NCBI GenBank assembly: GCA_025774405.1
Contig: JALGWB010000013.1
Coordinates: forward strand, 1-22,900
From: a bacterium
Lineage (GTDB): Bacteria > Arandabacterota > Arandabacteria > Arandabacterales > Arandabacteraceae
Direction of reading: 5' to 3'
Length of the DNA: 22,900 nt
Below the pieces are notes generated by a model, which saw only the letters and a list, made by a program, of their open reading frames with translations, was not told where the DNA came from and did no database searches. The position numbers and the translations under genes were made by a program. Below, in pieces: positions 8,484-17,009 of the stretch (within the stretch, counting starts at the first letter, position 1; every line of letters starts with the position of its first letter).

Positions 8484-10154
8484 ATGAGAACGTGCATCCT
8501 AGCAGGGGCAATCGTCTGCAGTTGTCTTGCCAGCTTCACTCCAACGTTTGCTGGCTCGCTGAGTCCGACCGTTGAAGAGTGGTTGGAAGAGGCTGACTCC
8601 GATGACTCGGTAGTTGTATGGGTCTTCTTTACTGATAAAGGCGAGTTTGATTGGTCCGAGAAGCAGCAGATGTTGCAGATGCTTGCCCAATCCTACGACC
8701 CGAGGGCCCGCGAGCGCAGGTTGAGAGCAGACCCACTGCATGCTTTTGATGAGGCCGATCTACCGCTTTATCGACCCTATTTGAAGGGCGTGGAAGCCTG
8801 CGGTGTCAGGTTCCGCAGTTTCTCAAGATGGCTAAACGCAGTAAGCATTGTGGCATCTCCACTCCAGATAGAGGCCATCGCCAGTCTCCGGTACGTAAGA
8901 TACATAGATCGCGTGAGTGGTTGCCGCACAAGATATGAGCCTGAGGCAAAGGCTGCAGCCATGACTCGTGGCGCGGCCGGCTTCTACGGACAATCCTATC
9001 GACAGCTGGAGCAGATCCAGGTGACGGATCTTCATGCGGCAGGCTATACGGGAAGCGGTATAAGAATCGCTGTGTTTGATACCGGTTTTTGGTTGGAGCA
9101 TGAAGCCCTGTTGGGGGTCAATGTTTTTGCTGAGCATGACTTCATAAACGATGATGGGGAGACTGCTAATGAGCCAGGTGATGATCCGCACCAGCATTAT
9201 CATGGAACATCAGTCCTGTCTGCCATTGGAGGTTATAGCCCTGACAAGCTCATAGGACCTGCCTATGGTGCTGAATATGTCCTGGCCAAGACTGAGGATA
9301 TATCGATTGAGCAGCCGATTGAGGAGGATTGGTGGATTGAAGCATGTGAATGGGCTGATAGTCTTGGTGCAGATATAATAACCAGTTCACTGTGTTATAA
9401 GGACTGGTACACATACGAAGATATGGATGGCGATACGGCTCCTATTACGATTGCGGCTGATCGGGCTGTTCTCAAAGGCATAGTTGTAACGAATGCCGCC
9501 GGCAATTCTGGGGCATCATCCTGGCGCTATATCCTGGCTCCTGCTGATGGTGATAGTGTGATTTCAGTGGGATCGGTTGATTCAAGCGGTGTGCGGTCAT
9601 CCTGGTCTTCTCAGGGTCCAACCTATGACGGTCGAATCAAACCCACAATTATGGCCATGGGGGAGGCTACATATATAGCCAGCGCTGATTCGACTCAAGC
9701 CTACATTCATGGCTATGGTACCTCATTTGCCACTCCCCTTGTAGCAGGTGCAATCGCTCTTGTCCTTGAGAAGAATCCCGTATGGATGCCACCTCAGATC
9801 ATTGAATCCATAAAGATGACGGCGACTCAGGCTGCAAGTCCCGATACCTTCTACGGATGGGGCATCCTTCAAGCCTATGATGCCTCCAACTATGATGTGA
9901 GTGGTGTCAAACACTATGAGTTTTCGAGCTTGAGTGTCTATCCCAATCCCACTGAGGGTATAGTTCACCTGAGTCCTGGAGACGAGATAGCCTCCAAGTT
10001 TTATCTCTACGATGTCAGGGGTCGGCTGCTTGGTAGCCTCCTCATCGATCATGATTCGGCGATTGATCTTCGGACCATGCTTCCCCGCAAACCTGTCGGT
10101 GTGGTCTTCCTCAAGTCCTCAAAGGGAGCATCTGCCAAAATAGTAGTGCGATAG
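8484..10154 (+). CDS. Subtilisin-like (S8) serine protease with T9SS-type sorting tail
   Basis: The 556-residue protein starts at ATG 8484. A signal peptide (M-R-T-C-I-L-A-G-A, cleavage probably near T-F-A-G) is followed by a prodomain of about 150 residues (D-S-V-V-V-W-V-F-F-T-D-K-G). The S8 catalytic domain follows. The catalytic triad is D199 (I-R-I-A-V-F-D-T-G), H240 (H-Y-H-G-T-S) and S414 (G-Y-G-T-S-F-A-T-P), with oxyanion N341 (A-A-G-N-S-G). The C-terminus has S-V-Y-P-N-P-T-E-G and ends I-V-V-R, the Por-secretion/T9SS type A sorting signature. It is therefore a secreted or surface-anchored protease of the kind common in FCB bacteria. No ribosome-binding site precedes the ATG, and the promoter placement suggests a leaderless transcript. 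An in-frame TTG at 8466 lies inside the promoter and is not a likely start. Confidence 0.93.
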   Translation: MRTCILAGAIVCSCLASFTPTFAGSLSPTVEEWLEEADSDDSVVVWVFFTDKGEFDWSEKQQMLQMLAQSYDPRARERRLRADPLHAFDEADLPLYRPYLKGVEACGVRFRSFSRWLNAVSIVASPLQIEAIASLRYVRYIDRVSGCRTRYEPEAKAAAMTRGAAGFYGQSYRQLEQIQVTDLHAAGYTGSGIRIAVFDTGFWLEHEALLGVNVFAEHDFINDDGETANEPGDDPHQHYHGTSVLSAIGGYSPDKLIGPAYGAEYVLAKTEDISIEQPIEEDWWIEACEWADSLGADIITSSLCYKDWYTYEDMDGDTAPITIAADRAVLKGIVVTNAAGNSGASSWRYILAPADGDSVISVGSVDSSGVRSSWSSQGPTYDGRIKPTIMAMGEATYIASADSTQAYIHGYGTSFATPLVAGAIALVLEKNPVWMPPQIIESIKMTATQAASPDTFYGWGILQAYDASNYDVSGVKHYEFSSLSVYPNPTEGIVHLSPGDEIASKFYLYDVRGRLLGSLLIDHDSAIDLRTMLPRKPVGVVFLKSSKGASAKIVVR

Positions 10155-10268
10155 CTAAAGATTGGCTTGATATCGCCGAAATTTCTTGCGGATACATACA
10201 ATCGCATATTATTTTATGCCAAACCTATGACGTAGCGGTATCTGGTGAGCATTGGAGAGAGGTGGATT

Positions 10269-13025
10269 ATGGAGCGACTAGCGTATTTCTTCGGTGGGGG
10301 CAAGGCAGATGGTAATGCATCAATGCGGGAGCTCCTGGGAGGCAAAGGGGCAAATCTAGCCGAAATGTCGCGCATCGGACTTCCGATTCCTGCTGGCTTT
10401 ACGATCCCTACAACAGTTTGTACCTACTTCATGAAGCATGGCGGACGATATCCACACGGGCTTAAGGAGGCTGTGGCGGAAAATCTCAGGCAAGTCGAAG
10501 AGGTTATGGGCAAGCGATTCGGTGATAGGGCAAATCCCCTGCTGGTGTCAGTTCGGTCAGGGGCTCGTGTGTCAATGCCAGGCATGATGGATACCGTTCT
10601 CAACATAGGTCTTAATGATGAGACAGTAGAAGGGCTCGCCGGTGGTGATGAGCGGTTCGCTTTTGATTGCTACCGTCGCCTGCTGCAGATGTATGGTGAT
10701 GTTGTGCTGGGCCTTAAACCTGAGGATGATACCACCCAGGATCCTTTTGAAAGTATCATCTGGGAGCTGAAGCAAAGCAGAGGCGTCACAAAGGATACCG
10801 AGCTTGGTATTGAGGATCTCAAGGAGCTCGTTGCCAGATTCAAGGCTCTCATTCGCGAGGCCACTGGGCGTGATTTTCCCGAAGATCCTCATGAGCAGCT
10901 CTGGGGCGCGATTGAGGCTGTTTTCAAGTCCTGGAATAACAGAAGAGCCATAGAATATCGTCGAATAAACAACATTCCCGATGAATGGGGTACAGCAGTC
11001 AATATCCAGGCAATGGTATTTGGAAATCTTGGATGGGATTCAGGCACAGGCGTGGCCTTCACTCGCAATCCGGCCACTGGCGAGAATGAATTCTATGGTG
11101 AATATCTGCTTAATGCCCAGGGAGAAGATGTAGTCGCCGGGATCCGGACCCCTCAGCCGATAAACAATCGCCAGAAGGGTGATTCTGAGCTTCCATCGCT
11201 TGAAGAGGAGATGCCGGAGGTCTATCGACAGCTCCTCGACGTTCGTGAAAAATTGGAGAAGCATTTCAAGGATATGCAGGATATTGAATTTACAATTGAG
11301 AAAGGCAGGCTCTGGGTTCTTCAGACAAGGGCTGGAAAACGAACCGGGCTTGCAGCCCTCAGGATAGCATTCGATATGTATCGTCAAAATCTGATTGACA
11401 GAGAAATTGTAATGCTCAGGATCGAGCCCGATCAGCTGAACCATATCCTGCGACCTGTTTTTGATGCTGATGAGAAGGAGAAGGCCAAGCGTGAGAAGCG
11501 CGTCATAGCAAGGGGGTTGAATGCGGGACCTGGAGCAGCTACCGGTAAGGTGGTTTTCAGCGCGAGTCGTGTGAAAGATTACGCCGAGAGGCGGCAGCCC
11601 GTTATCCTGGTCAGGGAGGAGACCAGCCCTGAAGATGTTGGGGGTATGAGTGTTGCCGAAGGCATTCTTACAGCTCGGGGTGGAATGACTTCGCATGCAG
11701 CCCTGGTTGCTCGACAGCTTGGTAAGGTTTGCGTTGTGGGGTGCGATGCGCTTGAGATCAACTATGAGAAGCTTCAAATGAAAGTGGGCGAGCACATTGT
11801 CAAGGAAGGGGATTTCATATCAATTGACGGTACGACCGGGGAGGTCATTCTGGGGAAGGTGCCAACTGTACAGTCGGAGATCGAACGTGTGCTCGTTGAC
11901 AAGTCACTTAAACCTGAAGAGTCCGACACATATAAGCTATACAGCACCATAATGCAGTGGGCAGATGAGCTGCGGAGGCTCAAGGTCAGAGCTAATGCGG
12001 ATCAGCCTGACCAGGCTGCCAAGGCAGTTGCGTTCGGAGCTGAGGGTATCGGTCTGTGCCGTACTGAGCACATGTTCTTCGCTGCCGATAGGATCAACAA
12101 GGTGAGACAGATGATATTGGCATCAGACCCCGCCGAGCGCAGAGAAGCCCTTGCCAAGATTGAGCCGCTGCAGCAGGAAGACTTCAAGGAGATTCTAAGG
12201 GTAATGCAGGGAAAGCCTGTGACGATACGACTGCTTGATCCACCACTGCACGAATTCTTGCCAAAGACCGACGATGAGATAGCAGCAACGGCTGAGGAAA
12301 TCGGAGTGTCAAAGGATGTGATTGTTGAAAAGACCAAAGCACTTGCAGAGATGAATCCCATGCTTGGCAATCGTGGCTGCCGTCTTGGTATAACCTACCC
12401 GGAAATCTATGACATGCAGGTCAGAGCGATCATAGGGGCGGCCTGTGACCTGAAGATGGAGGATGTCGAGGTCATACCGGAAATCATGGTTCCATTGGTC
12501 GGTGAGGCAAAGGAGCTTGCATTCATAAAACTGAGGGCCGAAAGAACTGCCCGTGAGGTTATGGAAGCGAGGGGTATTGAGGTAACCTACTTGATCGGCA
12601 CCATGGTTGAGGTTCCGAGGGCGTGTATCACGGCTGACGAAATTGCACGTGTTGCCGAATTCTTCTCATTCGGGACCAATGACCTGACACAGATGGCATA
12701 CGGTTTCAGCCGGGATGATACAGCGCCTGTCATCAGACGCTACCTCGATGTTGGGATTCTACGACACGATCCCTTCGAAGCCCTCGATAGGGCTGGAGTT
12801 GGGGGATTGATGAAGCTGGCAGTTGAAAAAGCTCGCAAGGTTCGTCCTGACATCAAGTTGGGAATCTGTGGCGAACATGGTGGAGAACCTTCCTCTGTCG
12901 AGTTCTGTGAGCAGGTCGGATTGGACTATGTGAGTTGCTCTCCGTACAGGATACCTGTTGCAAAGCTTGCTGCTGCAAGGGCTGTCCTTGAGAGGACCCT
13001 CAGTGGTGTGGGTCAGACTACCTAG
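10269..13025 (+). CDS. ppdK: Pyruvate, phosphate dikinase
   Basis: PPDK interconverts pyruvate + ATP + Pi and phosphoenolpyruvate + AMP + PPi in the cytoplasm, feeding gluconeogenesis or, in reverse, glycolysis. The chosen start ATG 10269 has GAGAGAGG upstream; an in-frame GTG at 10245 is less well placed. At 918 residues it is slightly longer than typical bacterial forms (about 870-900). Domain order is normal. The N-terminal ATP-grasp part has [13 protein letters not shown] and S-V-R-S-G-A. The swivelling phosphohistidine domain has G-G-M-T-S-H-A-A with H476. The C-terminal PEP/pyruvate TIM barrel has F-G-T-N-D-L-T-Q and the catalytic cysteine C867 in L-G-I-C-G-E-H-G-G. All key residues are present. 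Its stop overlaps the stop of the convergent sigma-54 activator within CCTAGG. Confidence 0.96.
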   Translation: MERLAYFFGGGKADGNASMRELLGGKGANLAEMSRIGLPIPAGFTIPTTVCTYFMKHGGRYPHGLKEAVAENLRQVEEVMGKRFGDRANPLLVSVRSGARVSMPGMMDTVLNIGLNDETVEGLAGGDERFAFDCYRRLLQMYGDVVLGLKPEDDTTQDPFESIIWELKQSRGVTKDTELGIEDLKELVARFKALIREATGRDFPEDPHEQLWGAIEAVFKSWNNRRAIEYRRINNIPDEWGTAVNIQAMVFGNLGWDSGTGVAFTRNPATGENEFYGEYLLNAQGEDVVAGIRTPQPINNRQKGDSELPSLEEEMPEVYRQLLDVREKLEKHFKDMQDIEFTIEKGRLWVLQTRAGKRTGLAALRIAFDMYRQNLIDREIVMLRIEPDQLNHILRPVFDADEKEKAKREKRVIARGLNAGPGAATGKVVFSASRVKDYAERRQPVILVREETSPEDVGGMSVAEGILTARGGMTSHAALVARQLGKVCVVGCDALEINYEKLQMKVGEHIVKEGDFISIDGTTGEVILGKVPTVQSEIERVLVDKSLKPEESDTYKLYSTIMQWADELRRLKVRANADQPDQAAKAVAFGAEGIGLCRTEHMFFAADRINKVRQMILASDPAERREALAKIEPLQQEDFKEILRVMQGKPVTIRLLDPPLHEFLPKTDDEIAATAEEIGVSKDVIVEKTKALAEMNPMLGNRGCRLGITYPEIYDMQVRAIIGAACDLKMEDVEVIPEIMVPLVGEAKELAFIKLRAERTAREVMEARGIEVTYLIGTMVEVPRACITADEIARVAEFFSFGTNDLTQMAYGFSRDDTAPVIRRYLDVGILRHDPFEALDRAGVGGLMKLAVEKARKVRPDIKLGICGEHGGEPSSVEFCEQVGLDYVSCSPYRIPVAKLAAARAVLERTLSGVGQTT

Positions 13026-14551
13026 GTGAGGTTGTACTCCTTCATGCGTCTGTAAAGTGTGCGCTCACCTATACCAAGGAGCTGGGCTGCACGCTTTCGA
13101 TTGCCATTGACTTTCCTGAGAGTTGCTTCAATCAGTTCACGCTCGACTTGCTTAAGAGGTGTTCCTGGTCGGATAATTATCTCGTCGGATTGATGGGGTG
13201 TGCCTGGCTTAACCTCAGCAGGTACTACAGGCTGGTATTGGGCTGACACCGGAACACCGACAGGTTCGCCTCGGACGTCAAGCAGCAAGTTGGTCAGGTA
13301 AGCGAGTCGCTCTTCAATGGCGGCAAGCCTGCCGAAGAGAAGATCTCGCTCAACCTCTCGCTGAGGTCTTCCAACTTTGACAGGTAGTCCAGGATGCACG
13401 CTATCGCGCCTGATGATGTGTTCAGGTAGATCTTCGAGTCCTATGCGTTTGCCGTGTGAAAGCACGACAAGGCTTTCAGCCAGATTTCTCAACTCTCTTA
13501 CATTGCCTGGCCAATCGTAGTTTTCGAGGGCTAAGAGGGCATCATCTGTAATCCCTCCGAATTCAAGATTGTTTCGGGCACATACCTCCTGGACCAGTCC
13601 AAGAAATATAGATTGAATGTCCTCTCGCCTTTCTCTCAGAGGTGGTAGGTGAATGGTCACAACGTTGAGTCTATAGAAAAGATCACGTCTGAAGGAGCCT
13701 TCTTCAACAAGCTGCCAAAGGTCACGATTGGTTGAAGCGATTATTCTTACATCAACATGCACATCTCGAGAGCCTCCGACACGCATGAAGCACTCTTCCT
13801 CGAGCACCCTGAGAAGCTTGACCTGTGTGCCGAGCGGCATCTCACCGACCTCATCGAGAAGCAGAGTGCCACCATCGGCAATCTCGAACCTGCCTTTACG
13901 CTGTGAAGTTGCCCCCGTGAACGAGCCCTTCTCGTGTCCGAAAAGCTCACTCTCAAGCACGCCCTCTGGCAGTGCACCGCAATTGACTGCGATGAAGGGG
14001 CCATGGCTACGGTTGCTTCTTTGATGAATGGCTCGAGCTATAAGCTCCTTACCCGTGCCACTTTCACCTGTTATGAGCACAGTAACCTTGGTACGAGCAA
14101 TACTTTCAACAGTCTCAACTGCCTGCAGAATTCGTTCGTTTCTACCTATGATGCCTGTCTCTTTACGTACCATGAGACGACGAATGATCGCCTCGATATG
14201 ACCTGATCCTGAGTCAATCTCAATATAGTCATCGGCTCCCTGCTTTATCAGGCTGCGGCGCTCATCGGCCGCTACATGGTGACCGACCAGTACGCCCAAT
14301 ACCCTCGGATGACGCCGTTTGAAGGTCTGGAGGAGCTTTAAGCCTGTAGTGAGGGGCAGATCCCTCCAGACAAAAAGATAGGAGGGCTCGGTCTTCTTGG
14401 CATGCCGTAGGGCAGCATTGGCATCATTCATCACTTCGAATGTGACTTCATTACTCTCGAGAATAGGCTGAAGGGCTGCCATTTTGTCTGGTGCCAGCCC
14501 GACCAAAATGGCAGTGCTCGTTCCAGAACCTCCTGGAGATGCCACTTTCAA
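13022..14551 (-). CDS. Sigma-54-dependent Fis-family activator with degenerate receiver domain
   Basis: The 509-residue product is an enhancer-binding protein that would remodel RNA polymerase-sigma-54 at -24/-12 promoters. Residues 13-125 have the length and pattern of a response-regulator receiver but lack its active site. The acidic pair is absent (I-L-V-G-L-A-P-D), the phospho-aspartate position reads V-W-R-D-L-P with W62 where D is expected, and the lysine before the final helix is replaced in D-Y-I-E-I-D. The AAA+ domain is intact: Walker A G-E-S-G-T-G-K-E at 162-169, the sigma-54 contact loop G-S-F-T-G-A at 209-214, Walker B T-L-L-L-D-E at 229-234, and W-P-G-N-V-R-E-L. A Fis-type helix-turn-helix closes it ([13 protein letters not shown]). 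The frame begins at TTG 14551 just after GGAAGGTGG; GTG at 14545 is an equally possible start. It is divergent from rpsU. Confidence 0.93.
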   Translation of the reverse strand: MKVASPGGSGTSTAILVGLAPDKMAALQPILESNEVTFEVMNDANAALRHAKKTEPSYLFVWRDLPLTTGLKLLQTFKRRHPRVLGVLVGHHVAADERRSLIKQGADDYIEIDSGSGHIEAIIRRLMVRKETGIIGRNERILQAVETVESIARTKVTVLITGESGTGKELIARAIHQRSNRSHGPFIAVNCGALPEGVLESELFGHEKGSFTGATSQRKGRFEIADGGTLLLDEVGEMPLGTQVKLLRVLEEECFMRVGGSRDVHVDVRIIASTNRDLWQLVEEGSFRRDLFYRLNVVTIHLPPLRERREDIQSIFLGLVQEVCARNNLEFGGITDDALLALENYDWPGNVRELRNLAESLVVLSHGKRIGLEDLPEHIIRRDSVHPGLPVKVGRPQREVERDLLFGRLAAIEERLAYLTNLLLDVRGEPVGVPVSAQYQPVVPAEVKPGTPHQSDEIIIRPGTPLKQVERELIEATLRKVNGNRKRAAQLLGIGERTLYRRMKEYNLT

Positions 14552-14566
14552 CCACCTTCCCCGCTC

Positions 14567-14595
14567 AACCTAACACAGGGTCCAGCAACGGTCAA
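14567..14595 (-). promoter_or_regulatory. Possible promoter of the sigma-54 activator gene
   Basis: On the minus strand TTGACC (14595-14590) and TAGGTT (14572-14567) are 17 bases apart, with a TGT just before the -10 (extended -10 type). The -35 matches 5 of 6, the -10 only 3 of 6. Transcription would begin close to 14560, just before the ribosome-binding site. Confidence 0.35.
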
Positions 14596-14615
14596 CATCT
14601 AACTTACGATTTCTC

Positions 14616-14643
14616 TTGACAACCGACCCCAATATGCTAAATT
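14616..14643 (+). promoter_or_regulatory. Probable promoter of the rpsU-rpmI operon
   Basis: TTGACA (14616-14621, perfect) is followed after 16 bases by TAAATT (14638-14643, 4 of 6). It sits in the divergent gap between the activator gene and rpsU and would start transcription near 14650. A TATGCT at 14633-14638 is only 11 bases from the -35 and is not favoured. Confidence 0.45.
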
Positions 14644-14686
14644 GAGCAAAAAAACGCAAGCAAATGAGGGAAGGTTGTGGTCTTTC

Positions 14687-14878
14687 ATGCCTGGCATCAG
14701 GGTAAGGGAGAATGAATCGATTGATAAGGCGATCAAGCGGTTCAAGAAAGAGTGCGAACGGGAGGGAATTGTACAGGAGATCAAGCGGGCTTCTCGCTTC
14801 ATGAAGCCTAGCGAGAAGCGCAGGAAGAAGGCTCTTAAAGCCGAGAAGCGGAGAAGGAGTAGCGAGGGTAGGAGGTAG
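14687..14878 (+). CDS. rpsU: 30S ribosomal protein bS21
   Basis: From ATG 14687 the product has 63 residues, the usual size of bS21. It begins P-G-I-R-V-R-E-N-E-S-I-D-K-A-I-K-R-F-K and continues C-E-R-E-G-I-V-Q-E-I-K-R, the family core, with a very basic tail (K-P-S-E-K-R-R-K-K-A-L-K-A-E-K-R-R-R). bS21 sits near the anti-Shine-Dalgarno region of the small subunit and helps initiation. The frame is open from a TTG at 14642, but homology supports the ATG. The nearest ribosome-binding site, GGGAAGG (14668-14674), is about 12 bases from the ATG, which is long. It heads a three-gene operon with the Cys-rich protein and rpmI. Confidence 0.93.
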   Translation: MPGIRVRENESIDKAIKRFKKECEREGIVQEIKRASRFMKPSEKRRKKALKAEKRRRSSEGRR

Positions 14879-14964
14879 AGCTTTTCGAGCCCTTTCGATT
14901 CTACTGTTCCATGCTAAGGCTTGGGCAGTCCAGGCCTAGTAGAAACAGGAAGGGGGGAGCTCTA

Positions 14965-15147
14965 TTGGCTTACAAGGATGATGACGAGATCTTGATCAAG
15001 GATCAGACAAGCGCTACTTACGAAATGCTGCTCAGGAAGGCAGAGCGCGAAGGCAGGATTGGTGGTAAGTATCGATGTCCTGTCTGCGGTATGAGGTTCA
15101 AGAGAGAAAGAGAAGCCCAGGATTGCTGTAAACAGATAATGAGATAG
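14965..15147 (+). CDS. Small Cys-rich (putative zinc-ribbon) protein
   Basis: I place the start at TTG 14965, five bases after AGGGGGGAG (14951-14959); this gives 60 residues. An upstream in-frame ATG at 14911 has no ribosome-binding site. The N-terminal half is acidic then helical ([23 protein letters not shown]). The C-terminal half has C38-P-V-C41-G-M-R-F followed by C54-C55, a likely four-cysteine zinc site. I do not recognise the family. It lies between two ribosomal protein genes, and its stop is immediately followed by the rpmI ribosome-binding site, so co-expression with the translation machinery is very likely. A nucleic-acid or ribosome-associated role is possible but inferred. Confidence 0.65.
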   Translation: MAYKDDDEILIKDQTSATYEMLLRKAEREGRIGGKYRCPVCGMRFKREREAQDCCKQIMR

Positions 15148-15158
15148 GAGTCGGATTC

Positions 15159-15356
15159 GTGCCCAAGACAAAAACTAACAGATCGGCCGCTAAACGGTTC
15201 AAGAAGACTGCCAAGGGGAAGCTTGCGCGCAGAAAATCATCTTCAGGACACCTTTTCACCTCAAAGACCAGAAAGCGGAAGCGCAATTTGCGTAAGAAAG
15301 CGCTTGTCTCTAAAGCAGATACCAAGCGCATGAAACGGCTCCTACCCGGAGCATGA
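15159..15356 (+). CDS. rpmI: 50S ribosomal protein bL35
   Basis: The 65-residue product has the bL35 pattern [20 protein letters not shown], then [16 protein letters not shown], and ends near L-L-P-G. The start is GTG 15159, with TAGGAG (15146-15151) partly formed by the stop of the preceding gene. bL35 is part of the large subunit. In most bacteria rpmI lies between infC and rplT; here neither is next to it. Instead it is third in a transcript led by rpsU and ends 12 bases from the stop of the convergent deacetylase-like gene, with no clear terminator hairpin. Confidence 0.94.
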   Translation: MPKTKTNRSAAKRFKKTAKGKLARRKSSSGHLFTSKTRKRKRNLRKKALVSKADTKRMKRLLPGA

Positions 15357-15368
15357 TCGGGCATGTGC

Positions 15369-16310
15369 CTACTCCATGAGTGCCTTGATGTGGGCTGCGA
15401 CTGAGGCGGCCAGAGCTGTGAGATCATAACCACCTTCAAGCACGGAAACGATCCTGCCGCGAGCGGTCTGCATGGCTGCTTCTACTATTCTGTGGGTTAT
15501 GCTTGCGAAGGAGTCCGTGCCAAGCTGCATGCCACCGATGGGGTCTTGAGCGTGAGCGTCGAAACCAGCTGAAATGAAAATCAGGTCGGGCTCGTGGCCG
15601 ATGACAGCCGGGACAATGACCTCATCGATTGATGCAAGGTAATCGTCTTCCGTGGTGCCCATGGGTAGCGGCACATTGACTGTCTTGCCCACGGCCTTCC
15701 CCGATCCGGTTTCACTTTGTGAACCTGTGCCCGGGTAGAAAGGCCACTGATGGAGCGAACAGTAGAGAATATCAGGATCTTCGTAGAAAGCCTCCTGCGT
15801 ACCGTTACCGTGATGAACATCGATATCGATTATGGCTACCCGCTGGGCTCCGAGCTGTCTCACAGCTTTGGCTGCACCAATAGCAACATTGTTGAAGATG
15901 CAGAAACCCATTGCCAGTCCGGCTCGAGCATGGTGACCTGGAGGTCTGACAAGGCAAAAGACACGGTCGAATTCACCCCTTACTACACCCTCAGTGGCTA
16001 TGGCGACAGCCCCAGCTGCATGAAGAGCTGCGTCCAGTGAACCTGGACCGAAAGGCGTATCCGGATCGAGGGCAACCCTCCGATCCCTCGGTATGGCTAG
16101 GAGGCTGTCATAGTAACCTTCGGTGTGTATCAGGGTAACTTCGTCTCTCGATGCAGCCCTCGGGGATATCTCGATGAGTGAGTCAAACATTGGCTGGGCC
16201 TTAAGGTAGTCATGCGTATACTCCACTCGTGACCGGTTCTCGGGATGGCTTCCGGTCTCATGCTTGAGGAAGGCCTCGTCGTACAAGAGCGCAACTTTTG
16301 CCATATTCAT
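15369..16310 (-). CDS. Histone deacetylase / AcuC-family zinc hydrolase
   Basis: The 313-residue protein belongs to the arginase/deacetylase fold that removes acetyl groups from lysines, polyamines or related amides. Seen in order: H-P-E-N-R-S-R (22-28), R-P-P-G-H-H-A-R (H126/H127 as catalytic histidines), the zinc ligands D164 and H166 in I-D-I-D-V-H-H-G-N-G-T, the third ligand D251 in S-A-G-F-D-A-H, and the transition-state tyrosine Y295 in L-E-G-G-Y-D. All key residues are present and the length is normal for the family. It is cytoplasmic. The start is ATG 16310, with a second ATG three codons later; neither has a ribosome-binding site, and a -10 box ends six bases before the first, so a leaderless mRNA is likely. 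The substrate is unknown. Confidence 0.93.
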   Translation of the reverse strand: MNMAKVALLYDEAFLKHETGSHPENRSRVEYTHDYLKAQPMFDSLIEISPRAASRDEVTLIHTEGYYDSLLAIPRDRRVALDPDTPFGPGSLDAALHAAGAVAIATEGVVRGEFDRVFCLVRPPGHHARAGLAMGFCIFNNVAIGAAKAVRQLGAQRVAIIDIDVHHGNGTQEAFYEDPDILYCSLHQWPFYPGTGSQSETGSGKAVGKTVNVPLPMGTTEDDYLASIDEVIVPAVIGHEPDLIFISAGFDAHAQDPIGGMQLGTDSFASITHRIVEAAMQTARGRIVSVLEGGYDLTALAASVAAHIKALME

Positions 16311-16316
16311 TAGAGT

Positions 16317-16346
16317 ATTAGATCAGATATAATCACATCGAGTCAA
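16317..16346 (-). promoter_or_regulatory. Promoter of the deacetylase-like gene (leaderless arrangement)
   Basis: On the minus strand TTGACT (16346-16341) and TCTAAT (16322-16317) are 18 bases apart, each matching 5 of 6. Six bases (16316-16311) separate the -10 from the ATG at 16310, so transcription should begin at or within one base of the start codon. Confidence 0.6.
16328..16333 (+). promoter_or_regulatory. Candidate -10 box for the nitroreductase gene
   Basis: A perfect TATAAT lies on the + strand inside the spacer of the opposing promoter. There is no good -35 at 16-18 bases (ATTCAT at 16305-16310), so its strength is uncertain. It would give a leader of about 60 bases before ATG 16401. 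Confidence 0.35.
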
Positions 16347-16400
16347 GCGTAACCCTGCCCGGGTCCGGACAACTGGTGATCGCATGGGGAGGTGTAAGAG

Positions 16401-17009
16401 ATGATCAGTCTTCCAACGAATCTCGATGAGCTTCAAGAAAATCTTCTCGATGTGTTTAGACGTCGAAGGTCTGTCAGGAGATTTGGTCCAAAGCCACTCG
16501 CTGTTTCGCATGTTGCGTGTCTTGTCTGGGCATGTGGGGGAAGACGGGATCTGACTTCCAGGTCGGCAAAGCGCACTGTGCCTTCGGCCGGAGCAACCTA
16601 CCCCATGACCGTCTATGTGGTATGCGGGGATTCCAGGGTTGGTGAACTCGAAGCGGGGCTATATCTTTACGACGCGAATGGGCACGCACTTGAAAAGATT
16701 GCTGATAGAGACCTGCGTGAGGATCTGGCGGATGCCTGTTTTTCGCAGAATTTCATCTCCCAGGCACCGATCAGCATCATCCTTGCTGCAGACTATGCGA
16801 TTACAACAGGAGTTTACGGGGAGCGGGGTGTGCGTTATGTCCACATGGAAGCCGGGCATGCGGGTCAGAACATCTATCTGGCATGTACTGCTCTGGGCCT
16901 CAGCACAGTCGCTGTAGGTGCATTTAACGATGAGGCAGTGGCCAGGGTTCTCGGTCTGCCACTTAACGTTGAACCTCTCTATGTTTTTCCGATTGGCTAT
17001 CGCGATTAG
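16401..17009 (+). CDS. Nitroreductase-family (SagB-type) FMN oxidoreductase
   Basis: ATG 16401 follows GGGGAGG (16385-16391). The 202-residue product has the nitroreductase fold signatures: the FMN-phosphate motif R-R-R-S-V-R-R-F at about residues 19-26, P-S-A-G-A-T-Y-P-M at about 61-69 (the form typical of SagB-type dehydrogenases), an E-A-G-H-A-G-Q-N-I-Y-L-A helix, and a C-terminal V-G-A-F-N-D... P-I-G-Y segment. It is soluble, probably a flavin-dependent dimer. SagB enzymes oxidise azolines in peptide natural products, but no YcaO-type cyclodehydratase or precursor is nearby, so a general oxidoreductase is as likely. Its TAG overlaps the stop of the convergent small ORF. Confidence 0.88.
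   Translation: MISLPTNLDELQENLLDVFRRRRSVRRFGPKPLAVSHVACLVWACGGRRDLTSRSAKRTVPSAGATYPMTVYVVCGDSRVGELEAGLYLYDANGHALEKIADRDLREDLADACFSQNFISQAPISIILAADYAITTGVYGERGVRYVHMEAGHAGQNIYLACTALGLSTVAVGAFNDEAVARVLGLPLNVEPLYVFPIGYRD

Noticed and set aside
10167..10196. TTGATA-18-GATACA as a ppdK promoter
   Set aside because: Both boxes are weak and several equally poor alternatives exist in the 114-base gap, so no promoter is assigned.
11040..11795. Long minus-strand frame (251 codons) inside ppdK
   Set aside because: Antisense shadow of a strongly coding gene; no recognisable motifs and no start signals.
14911..14964. ATG 14911 as start of the Cys-rich protein
   Set aside because: No ribosome-binding site there; TTG 14965 follows AGGGGGGAG at ideal spacing.
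16401..17009. SagB-like enzyme as part of a peptide natural-product cluster
   Set aside because: No YcaO cyclodehydratase, transporter or precursor is encoded nearby; the 29-residue convergent ORF lacks a Cys/Ser/Thr-rich core.
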